Positions 6,827-13,693 of a DNA stretch of 16,891 bases are shown here, piece after piece. The notes beneath the pieces were generated by a model. It was not told the DNA's origin, searched no databases, and was given only the letters and a program-made list of their open reading frames with translations. Source of the stretch: an uncultured Prevotella sp. (GTDB taxonomy: Bacteria > Bacteroidota > Bacteroidia > Bacteroidales > Bacteroidaceae); contig CAAGIW010000077.1 of the NCBI GenBank assembly GCA_900770025.1, positions 1 through 16,891 of the forward strand. Direction: 5' to 3'. The position numbers and the translations under genes were made by a program. Position 1 is the first letter of the stretch. Each line of letters begins with the position of its first letter.

Positions 6827-7789
6827 CTATTGCTTGTTGATGATTACCTCGCGCGACAGGGTGATGGCTCGATAGGGCAAAAGGCCCGCACGGTGGATAA
6901 TCAACTGTCCCTTATGGTCGGCACTCATAAAGTTGGCAAATCCCCAAGGAAGTCCATGCAGGGGGTCGTTGAGCAGGATATAGATGGTGCGGATGAGGGG
7001 ATAGTTGCCATTATATAGGTAGAACTGATAAGGCTTCCAGCTGCTTTGCGGGGTGGCGGGATGAATCTTGCTCACCGCCATTACCTTGATGTTCCTCTTG
7101 AATGTCACATTTGTGGTGTCACGCTTGTCGTTGAGCCAGTTGCTTCCGATGATGCCGATGGCATTAGGGTGCTTCTCAACGAAGTCGATGACTTCTGCCG
7201 ACTTGTTCACGGCATAGATGTTAGGACTGTTGATGGGAGTTCCATCGAGGATAGAGTCCACACAGTAGTGCACCGTGCTGGACTGCTTGTTGTCGAATGC
7301 CACCTCAATATCGCCCAAGTCAGACTTCGGATAGAGGGCATTCCACTTAGACACCTTCCCAAGCAATATCTGCCTGAAGTCCTGTACGGAGATGATACTG
7401 TCGGGGTTAGAGTTATTCACAATTAACGTTAGGCCGTCGTATGCCAAGGGAATTGCCACAGGCATAAACTTACGGTCTTTCAAGTTCTGAACCTCCCTGG
7501 CTGTAAAATTGCGGGAGGTGATGGCCATGTAGGTTTTCTCTTTCATCAGCAGGTTCACTGCATCCAGTTCATTGGTATAGTGAGGCACCACCTTGGCCTT
7601 TCGGTAGATGTTCTGAAACACCTCTACCTCTTCGTCTATGATAGGACCAAAACTTTCGTCAGAAACGAAATGAATCGTTCCTGACGAATAAGTATCGGTT
7701 CTTCCGTTTTTAGGTTTGTCCTTACAAGAGAAGGGCAAAACCAAAAACAGCGAGAGTCCAACTATAATGTTGAAGGTTCTACAAATCAT
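6827..7789 (-). CDS. PstS-like substrate-binding lipoprotein
   Basis: A 320-residue lipoprotein of the PBP_like/PstS superfamily. The signal ends in a lipobox (LPFSC, Cys22), and the residues after the Cys are K-D-K, which resembles the acidic/Lys lipoprotein export signal described for surface lipoproteins in Bacteroides. The mature part opens with a beta strand (TIHFVSDESF), continues with MAITSRNFT and LTLIVNNSNPDSIISVQDFRQILLGKVSKWNAL (the usual PstS-family segment before the second lobe), and later AIGIIGSNW. The canonical phosphate-loop signature (RxDGSGT) is replaced by DNKQSSTVHYC, so phosphate is not assured as ligand. No pstC, pstA or pstB is nearby. Its ATG overlaps the tonB stop (TAATG), tying its translation to tonB. 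Confidence 0.85.
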   Translation of the reverse strand: MICRTFNIIVGLSLFLVLPFSCKDKPKNGRTDTYSSGTIHFVSDESFGPIIDEEVEVFQNIYRKAKVVPHYTNELDAVNLLMKEKTYMAITSRNFTAREVQNLKDRKFMPVAIPLAYDGLTLIVNNSNPDSIISVQDFRQILLGKVSKWNALYPKSDLGDIEVAFDNKQSSTVHYCVDSILDGTPINSPNIYAVNKSAEVIDFVEKHPNAIGIIGSNWLNDKRDTTNVTFKRNIKVMAVSKIHPATPQSSWKPYQFYLYNGNYPLIRTIYILLNDPLHGLPWGFANFMSADHKGQLIIHRAGLLPYRAITLSREVIINKQ

Positions 7790-8625
7790 TACTGCAATCT
7801 AAAGGTTACAGGCACGGTGTACTTCACACGCACTGCAGATCCGTTCTGCTTACCGGGAATCCAGCGAGGCATACCCTTCACCACGCGCTGTGCCTCCTTG
7901 TCAAGAGAGGGGTCAACAGACTTCACCACCTTTACGTCGGTGATAGAACCGTCGCGCTCCACAACGAAGGTTACAATGACACGGCCCTGAATACCGTTTT
8001 CCTCAGCAATCACAGGATACTTGATGTGCTTGGAGAGATATTCAAACAGAGCGGCATTGCCACCGGGGAACTGAGGCATCTGCTCAACAACGTCGAACAC
8101 CTTGGTCTCTTCTTCCTTCGGCTTCTCATCTGCAATCACCTCCTTAGCTTTCAGCACTTCACCTGCAGCCTCGTCGTTACCTTTCACATCAAATGAACCG
8201 ATGGCGGTGTTGGTCTTGCTCAACTCATCCTGTGACTTCAACTCGTCCTCAGGCTTCACCTCATCGTCCTTTTTGATTTCAGGGGCGGTAAACTTCACAG
8301 AGCTCTTCACTTTCTCAACGACCTTCTGCTCCATTTCCACCTTGACAGGCTCCTTGCGCTCTACCTTAGCGGGCTCTTTCTTCTGGGCAAGCTTCGACAA
8401 TTCCACGTCGGTCTCTATGGCCACCTTCTTGGGCATTGCATTCTCAATGGCAACTTTTGCCCAAGAAGCAATGAGAATGGCGGCTATTGTGCCGAACACG
8501 ATAATCATCGACTTGACGTTACGCTTTCCTGTGTTCTTGCGCAACTGGTAAGCACCATAAGACTTGTTCTTACTTTCAAAGACAAGATCGACCCAGCTAT
8601 CGTTTATAAGATCTATTTTTGACAT
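7789..8625 (-). CDS. Energy transducer TonB
   Basis: A 278-residue TonB-family protein. The N-terminal cytoplasmic segment DLVFESKNKSYGAYQLRKN (about residues 13-31) is a familiar Bacteroidetes TonB start. One membrane helix follows (about 39-57), then a Lys/Glu/Pro/Val-rich periplasmic spacer (60-180), and a C-terminal TonB domain (about 182-278) with PQFPGG, YPVIAEENGIQGRVIVTFVV, DGSITDVKVVKSVDP and the final VPVTFRLQ. TonB couples the proton-driven ExbB/ExbD motor to outer-membrane receptors. It lies 32 nt after the second exbD and overlaps the PstS-like gene by 1 nt. No TonB-dependent receptor is encoded in this window, so its outer-membrane client is unknown. Confidence 0.93.
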   Translation of the reverse strand: MSKIDLINDSWVDLVFESKNKSYGAYQLRKNTGKRNVKSMIIVFGTIAAILIASWAKVAIENAMPKKVAIETDVELSKLAQKKEPAKVERKEPVKVEMEQKVVEKVKSSVKFTAPEIKKDDEVKPEDELKSQDELSKTNTAIGSFDVKGNDEAAGEVLKAKEVIADEKPKEEETKVFDVVEQMPQFPGGNAALFEYLSKHIKYPVIAEENGIQGRVIVTFVVERDGSITDVKVVKSVDPSLDKEAQRVVKGMPRWIPGKQNGSAVRVKYTVPVTFRLQ

Positions 8626-8657
8626 AACTCTTACTTTTTAATTTGTTGGTCTTCTGA

Positions 8658-9305
8658 TTACTTGATGCCTTTCAACTGCAAGAGTTTTTCGTCATCAGTA
8701 TTCACCTTATCAATGACATACTTACCAATGCTGCAAATCTGCATCTCGTCGAGAGCCTCAACCATGTTCTCATAGGTGGCAGTATCGAGCGGTTTGATGA
8801 TGATGGTCATCACGGGGATTTTCTCTCCGTTGATGTTACCGCCCTTCAGGTCGGCCAGCTCTTTCTGATACTGCTCGTCGGTCAACTTGGAGTTGTAAGC
8901 GAGTTTTCTCTCGTCCAACTTCTGCTTGGCCTGCATGATACGAGCCACGGGGTTGATACCTTCCTCTGTGGTATGGTTGATGAGCACCTTGCGGATGCCA
9001 TCCTTACCCCAGGTGGTAGGTTTGACACAATCAGGATTCTCATAGTCGGGAAGTCCCGGAATATAATAAATCTTGTTGTCTCCAGCCAAATAGATGGTGA
9101 TGGTGTGTGACGCTTTGGTCACCGACTTATCCTCCTTCTCCAGATTCTTGTCGTTGCTCGGCATGGTGAGCTGCATAGCCTGAGGCTTGCTCAGGGTGGT
9201 ACACAACATGAAGAAGGTGATAAGAAGCATCATCATGTCCACCATCGGGGTAAAGTCCACTCTGGAACTCTTTTTCTTTTGTCTGCTTTCTTTCTTTTTT
9301 GCCAT
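8658..9305 (-). CDS. ExbD/TolR-family protein (second copy)
   Basis: A 215-residue biopolymer-transport protein. After a very basic N-terminus (MAKKKESRQKKKSSR), VDFTPMVDMMMLLITFFML gives the single membrane helix. Asp23 sits where ExbD carries its essential proton-path aspartate. The periplasmic domain (about residues 45-215) is longer than in E. coli ExbD (141 residues overall) and contains segments such as TIIIKPLDTATYENMVEALDEM, matching the usual strand-helix end of ExbD. It begins 2 nt after the stop of the other exbD, so the two are translated together. The two ExbDs differ strongly outside the helix, which points to different roles rather than a recent duplication. Confidence 0.92.
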   Translation of the reverse strand: MAKKKESRQKKKSSRVDFTPMVDMMMLLITFFMLCTTLSKPQAMQLTMPSNDKNLEKEDKSVTKASHTITIYLAGDNKIYYIPGLPDYENPDCVKPTTWGKDGIRKVLINHTTEEGINPVARIMQAKQKLDERKLAYNSKLTDEQYQKELADLKGGNINGEKIPVMTIIIKPLDTATYENMVEALDEMQICSIGKYVIDKVNTDDEKLLQLKGIK

Positions 9306-9307
9306 GA

Positions 9308-9922
9308 CTAATCCTCCGATGATGTTTTAAGGTTCGTAATCAGTTGGTAGCGGTTCTCGTTCATGTCCTGCAACTCAGACATCATGGTCTTCACCACTTT
9401 GTATGATGTTTTTGAATCACACTTGATGGCAATCTTTATGTCTGGATTGGTCTCACGAGCAGCCTTTACCCACTCTTGAAATTCGCTCATACCCCCATCG
9501 ATGCTGTCGGTAGGGATACCATGTTTCTGGATTTCTTCGGCCATTTTCTCAGGTTCCAGGTTCAAGTAGTCAGAGATGATAGACACAGGAACGCCCACCA
9601 TGGACTCTTCCTTGTAGTTCTTCAACTGCTTTCCGTTGATCTGGACGCCGAATTTATCCGTTACAGTCTGTAGCATAGCCACCATATCGTTCTTGTTGTC
9701 GGTGCCGAGGAATATCTTTCCGTCTGAACCCACGAGGATGTTCAGCACGCTATTCTCGGGCACTTTGACTTCAGAAACAGAGCTTGGCGTGTTCACCTTG
9801 ATAGGCTCTGGCTGCAAGAATGTTGAGGTCAACATAAAGAAGCAGAGCAACAAGGTCATCACGTCAGACATGGGGGTCATGTCTATCCAGACGTCCTTTT
9901 TCTGAATTTTTATTTTACCCAT
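9308..9922 (-). CDS. ExbD/TolR-family protein (first copy)
   Basis: A 204-residue ExbD-type protein: a short N-terminus, then WIDMTPMSDVMTLLLCFFML, a single helix with Asp20 in the expected proton-path position. The periplasmic part opens with a strand that reads like the ExbD core (NSVLNILVGSDGKIFLG) and ends with DIKIAIKCDSKTSYKVVKTMMSELQDM, the usual ExbD fold end. An insert of about 60 residues (roughly 90-150) is not present in short ExbDs. It follows exbB by 27 nt and precedes the second exbD by 2 nt. With ExbB it should form the proton-driven stator that powers TonB. Confidence 0.92.
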   Translation of the reverse strand: MGKIKIQKKDVWIDMTPMSDVMTLLLCFFMLTSTFLQPEPIKVNTPSSVSEVKVPENSVLNILVGSDGKIFLGTDNKNDMVAMLQTVTDKFGVQINGKQLKNYKEESMVGVPVSIISDYLNLEPEKMAEEIQKHGIPTDSIDGGMSEFQEWVKAARETNPDIKIAIKCDSKTSYKVVKTMMSELQDMNENRYQLITNLKTSSED

Positions 9923-9949
9923 TACTCAAAGAATTAAAAGGTAAAACAA

Positions 9950-10780
9950 TTAAGCCTCTTCAGTGTGGTTCACATCGTATGTAGCGGCGATTGTGTAACC
10001 TACTTCATCAAGTGCGTATGTAAGTTTGTCGATCTTGTTTGTGAAGAAGTTGTAGATAACCACAGCAAACCAAGAAGTCAAAATACCGGAAGCGGTGTTT
10101 ACAAGAGCCTCGGAAATACCGGCAGACAGAGCCATAGAGTCAGCGCCACCACCAGAAGACAGAGCCTGGAATGAGTTGATCATACCCAACACAGTTCCGA
10201 ACAGAGCGGTAAGAGTACCCAGTGTAACGATGGTAGCCACGATAGGCAAGTTCATCTGCAGGGTAGGCATTTCCAGCTGGGTAGCCTCCTCGTGAGCCTG
10301 CTGAATCTTGGCAATCTTCTGAGCTTTTTTCATGGTGTTGTTGCTCTCAACGTCCTTGTAGGCTGCGATAGAAGCAGAAACCACGTTAGCCACAGAACCC
10401 TTCATCTTGTCGCAGAGGGCCTGAGCGCCAGTAAAGTCACCCTTCTTGATGAGTTCTTTCACCTGTGCGGTGAACTTAGGCAGGCTCATGGTACCGAAAG
10501 CGGTTTTCAAAGCGAAGAAACGCTCCACGCCAAGACAGATCACAGAGAGCAGCAAGGTCAAGATGATACCTACCACGATACCTCCTTTATACACTGTTCC
10601 CATCAGGTTAGCGGGGTGTCCGCTGCGGTCGCCACCAACGAAGTTGTCAGGATTACCCAAAACTCCATAATAGAAAGAGTACGCTACAACGCAGCAGATT
10701 ACAAGTATCCAGAAAGCGTTTTTAATACCTCCAAAGCCCGACTTTTTTGCTGGGGCTGCAGCTTTTGTTGTTGTTGCCAT
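9950..10780 (-). CDS. ExbB/TolQ/MotA-family proton channel
   Basis: A 276-residue inner-membrane protein with hydrophobic segments at about 22-41, 65-86, 178-202 and 226-247. The last two hold the family core: NLPIVATIVTLGTLTALFGT followed by GMINSF, and then EALVNTASGILTSWFAVVIYNFF, with the Thr/Ser residues that line the proton path near ExbD. The cytoplasmic domain between segments 2 and 3 is basic and helical. E. coli ExbB has three helices; the additional N-terminal helix here follows an Ala/Lys-rich start. It is the first gene of the unit and has the only convincing promoter, so it probably sets expression of all six genes. Confidence 0.93.
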   Translation of the reverse strand: MATTTKAAAPAKKSGFGGIKNAFWILVICCVVAYSFYYGVLGNPDNFVGGDRSGHPANLMGTVYKGGIVVGIILTLLLSVICLGVERFFALKTAFGTMSLPKFTAQVKELIKKGDFTGAQALCDKMKGSVANVVSASIAAYKDVESNNTMKKAQKIAKIQQAHEEATQLEMPTLQMNLPIVATIVTLGTLTALFGTVLGMINSFQALSSGGGADSMALSAGISEALVNTASGILTSWFAVVIYNFFTNKIDKLTYALDEVGYTIAATYDVNHTEEA

Positions 10781-11080
10781 AATTTGAATTTGATTTTAGT
10801 TATTTAAAAATTAAAGTGATTTCCTTTCGTTCTTGCCCTGCCAACCAGCACTGACGGCACAATCGCCCCCACGGTTGTCCTATTTATTTTTTTGATTACT
10901 AATCTTTTAGGCATCACCAGCATGGGAACGTCTGTTTTTTCATATCCTCCGGTTAAACATTATGCTCAGCAAAGATAACAATTATATATGAACTACAAAT
11001 TTAATTAAAGTCTTTTAACATCCGATGTTTTCCGAGGTTTTCACCCCGACAGCAGGGGATGGCAGACAGTTTTCTGCGTT
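10781..11080. other. Intergenic region between exbB and the aminotransferase
   Basis: About 300 nt with no coding sequence. It holds the operon promoter and leader and the 3' end of the aminotransferase transcript. CCCC (11044-11047) and GGGG (11055-11058) can pair, and AACATC/GATGTT (11017-11029) is an inverted repeat with a 1-nt centre, but neither is followed by a T-run, so no clear intrinsic terminator is called. Confidence 0.5.
10970..10999 (-). promoter_or_regulatory. Promoter of the ExbB-ExbD-TonB operon
   Basis: On the minus strand TATCTTTG (10970-10977) is preceded by TTTG (10996-10999) with an 18-nt spacer, one base short of the usual 19-21. Transcription from near 10964 gives a leader of about 180 nt before the exbB ATG. 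I see no known riboswitch in that leader. Confidence 0.5.
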
Positions 11081-12274
11081 TCATTTCAGCGCTGCCAGTG
11101 CCTCCTTGATACGCTTCATGGCTTCCCGGATATTGTCATCGCTGGTGGCATAGCTCATTCTGAAGCACTCGGCATCGCCGAAAGCATCTCCGCCAACCGT
11201 GGCCACATGCCCTTTTTCCAACAGATAGAGGGCAAGATCGGTGGAATTATGGATGGTGGTGGTGCCATCGCTCTTTCCGAAGAAACTGCTGCACTTGGGG
11301 AAGAGGTAGAAAGCGCCCTCTGGCACATTGACCTCCAGGCCGGGTATCTCTTTGGCCAACTGCACTATCAGGTCTCTGCGGCGCTCAAAGGCCACGCGCA
11401 TCTGCTCCACGCATTCTTGTGAGGCGGTATAGGCAAACTCCGCTGCTTTCTGGCTCACCGAGCAAGGTCCGCTGGTGTATTGTCCCTGCAGTTTGTTGCA
11501 GCCCTTCACAATCCACTCCGGAGCAGCGATATATCCGATGCGCCAGCCGGTCATGGCGTATGCCTTGGACACGCCGTTCACGATGATGGCCCTCTCTTTC
11601 ATGCCTGAAAACTGTGCGATACTCTCGTGTTTGCCCACGTAGTTGATGTGTTCGTAAATCTCGTCTGCCAGCACAAAGAGGTCATCGTGGCGCAGTATCA
11701 CCTCTGCCAAACCCTTCAGTTCCTCCTTGGAATACACGCTTCCGGTGGGGTTGCTGGGCGAGCAGAGGATAATCATTCTTGTCTTGGGAGTGATGGCAGC
11801 CTCCAACTGCTCTGGAGTCACCTTGAAGTTCTGGTCAAAGCCAGCCTCCACAATCACGGGATTTCCTCCGGCGAGTTTCACCATTTGGGGATAAGACACC
11901 CAGTAAGGGGCTGGGATGATCACCTCGTCGCCGCTGTTCACCAGTGCCATCACCGTGTTGCACACACTCTGCTTGGCACCGTTCGACACCAATATCTCTG
12001 CGGTGGAATAGTCCAGTCCGTTTTCCTGTTTCAGTTTATTGGCGATGGCCACCCTCAGATCGGCATATCCGGGAACGGGTGAATATCTGGAATAGTTGTC
12101 GTCAACGGCCTTTTTGGCGGCTTCCTTGATATGGTCGGGAGTATTGAAATCGGGTTCTCCCACACTCATGTTGATTACATCGATGCCCTGCGCCTTCATC
12201 TCTGAGCTCTTCTGCGACATTGCCAGAGTGGCAGAGGGTGCAAGCCTTTGCAGGCGTTCTGATAGTTGTGCCAT
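11081..12274 (-). CDS. Class I PLP aminotransferase (aspartate type)
   Basis: A 397-residue cytoplasmic enzyme of fold type I, class I aminotransferases, transferring amino groups between aspartate-like amino acids and 2-oxoglutarate. Visible landmarks: MSVGEPDFNTP near residues 36-46, SNPTG with Asn175, ADEIY with Asp204 and Tyr207, the PLP lysine Lys237 in VNGVSKAYAMTGWR, and Arg372 in FRMSYA, which binds the substrate carboxylate. This is the pattern of the bacterial AspB-like subgroup, which can also act on prephenate or aromatic substrates, so the substrate range is not fixed by sequence. The ATG at 12274 gives the usual start MAQLSERLQRLAPSATL. A weak promoter lies upstream, and it may also be reached by read-through from ribBA. 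Confidence 0.93.
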   Translation of the reverse strand: MAQLSERLQRLAPSATLAMSQKSSEMKAQGIDVINMSVGEPDFNTPDHIKEAAKKAVDDNYSRYSPVPGYADLRVAIANKLKQENGLDYSTAEILVSNGAKQSVCNTVMALVNSGDEVIIPAPYWVSYPQMVKLAGGNPVIVEAGFDQNFKVTPEQLEAAITPKTRMIILCSPSNPTGSVYSKEELKGLAEVILRHDDLFVLADEIYEHINYVGKHESIAQFSGMKERAIIVNGVSKAYAMTGWRIGYIAAPEWIVKGCNKLQGQYTSGPCSVSQKAAEFAYTASQECVEQMRVAFERRRDLIVQLAKEIPGLEVNVPEGAFYLFPKCSSFFGKSDGTTTIHNSTDLALYLLEKGHVATVGGDAFGDAECFRMSYATSDDNIREAMKRIKEALAALK

Positions 12275-12342
12275 AATATTATATGTATATATGATGTTGT
12301 TTCGGGTGGTTTACGCATGTTGCCACCGTCATGTTACAGTTG

Positions 12343-12350
12343 CAAAAATA
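12343..12350 (-). promoter_or_regulatory. -7 box of the aminotransferase gene
   Basis: The minus strand reads TATTTTTG here, a match to TAnnTTTG. I see no TTTG at the right distance upstream. A start near 12337 leaves a leader of about 62 nt. Confidence 0.4.
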
Positions 12351-12451
12351 ATTATTTTATTTGTTTTCTCGCATAAATTCCATGCTTTTTTTCGGTGTTT
12401 TCCACCAAATAGGGCATGAAGCAGCCCTTTGCAGGCCACTGTGTTTCTATT

Positions 12452-13663
12452 TCATTTCAGGTGAAGCAGGTGCCCCATCCTCTCCTGTTTGGTCTTCAGA
12501 TACTTGTAGTCATACTCGTTGGGGGTCACTTCTATGGGCACATTCTCCACTATCTGCAGTCCATAGCTTTCCAGTCCCACGCGCTTGGTGGGGTTGTTGG
12601 TGAGCAGTCGCATCTTGTGCACGCCCAGTTTCATCAGCATCTGTGCGCCGCAGCCATAGTCGCGCTCGTCCACCTGGAAGCCCAGGTGCACGTTGGCATC
12701 CACTGTGTCGAGCCCCTCTTCCTGCAGTTTGTAGGCGGCAATCTTGTTCATCAATCCGATTCCCCTGCCCTCTTGCTGCATATATATGAGCACTCCCTTG
12801 CCCTCTTGCTCAATCATGTTCATGGCCTTGTGCAGTTGTTCGCCACAGTCGCACCTCATGCTGCCCAGTATGTCGCCGGTGGCACACGAGGAGTGCACCC
12901 TCACCAGCACGGGCTCGTCGGCCTTCCATTCGCCTTTGATCAGGGCAAAATGCTCCAGTCCGTTGTTTTTCTGTCTGAAGGGTATCAGTTTGAAGTGGCC
13001 ATACTGGGTGGGCATGTCCACCATGCTGCCCATCTCCACCAGCGTCTCGTTCTTCAACCGGTAGGCAATGAGGTCTTTGATAGACACTATCTTGAGGTTG
13101 TGCTCACGGGCAAACTGGCACAGTTCGGGCAGGCGTGCCATGGTTCCGTCGTCGTTCATTATCTCCATCAGGGCTCCGGCGGGATAGAGTCCGGCCAGAT
13201 GGCACAGGTCGATGGCGGCTTCGGTGTGGCCGCTTCTTTTCAGCACTCCGTTGTCTTGCGCATACAGGGGGTTCACATGCCCTGGTCGGCCGAAGGTCTG
13301 CGGGGTGGAAGCCGGGTTGGCCAGTGCCTTGATGGTTTCGGCTCGGTCGTGTGCCGACACACCTGTGCTGCATCCCTCCAGCTTGTCCACCGTCACGGTG
13401 AAGGGGGTGCCCAGCACCGAGGTGTTGTTTTCCACCTGCTTGGGCAGGTCGAGTTCCTCGCTGCGACTGATGGTGATGGGTGCGCAGAGCACGCCGCGGG
13501 CATACTTCAGCATAAAGTTCACCTTCTCTGCCGTTATCAACTCTGCCGCAATAATCAGGTCGCCTTCGTTCTCCCTGTCCTCATCATCCACCACGATGAC
13601 GAACTCTCCTTTCTTGAAGTCGGCTATTGCCTCGTCAATGGTATTCAATATCAGTTTTTCCAT
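12452..13663 (-). CDS. ribBA: Bifunctional RibBA: DHBP synthase / GTP cyclohydrolase II
   Basis: A 403-residue cytoplasmic enzyme that feeds both branches of riboflavin synthesis. Residues 1-205 form the 3,4-dihydroxy-2-butanone-4-phosphate synthase half, with DDEDRENEGDL (26-36), a RibB-type SGHTEAA (144-150) and the FGRPGHV segment. Residues 206-403 form the GTP cyclohydrolase II half, with the zinc ligands Cys260, Cys271 and Cys273 (CATGDILGSMRCDC), QQEGRGIGL (296-304), DYGCGAQ (335-341) and LLTNNPTKR. Both active sites look complete. It starts 30 nt after the LptF/G-family gene and is probably co-transcribed with it. No other rib gene and no FMN riboswitch is visible. Confidence 0.97.
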   Translation of the reverse strand: MEKLILNTIDEAIADFKKGEFVIVVDDEDRENEGDLIIAAELITAEKVNFMLKYARGVLCAPITISRSEELDLPKQVENNTSVLGTPFTVTVDKLEGCSTGVSAHDRAETIKALANPASTPQTFGRPGHVNPLYAQDNGVLKRSGHTEAAIDLCHLAGLYPAGALMEIMNDDGTMARLPELCQFAREHNLKIVSIKDLIAYRLKNETLVEMGSMVDMPTQYGHFKLIPFRQKNNGLEHFALIKGEWKADEPVLVRVHSSCATGDILGSMRCDCGEQLHKAMNMIEQEGKGVLIYMQQEGRGIGLMNKIAAYKLQEEGLDTVDANVHLGFQVDERDYGCGAQMLMKLGVHKMRLLTNNPTKRVGLESYGLQIVENVPIEVTPNEYDYKYLKTKQERMGHLLHLK

Positions 13664-13693
13664 GTTATCTTGTTCTGTTTTCTTTTTCTCGTT

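Noticed and set aside
10781..10980. Known riboswitch in the exbB leader
   Set aside because: I could not match the sequence to any riboswitch core I know (for example cobalamin, TPP or FMN).
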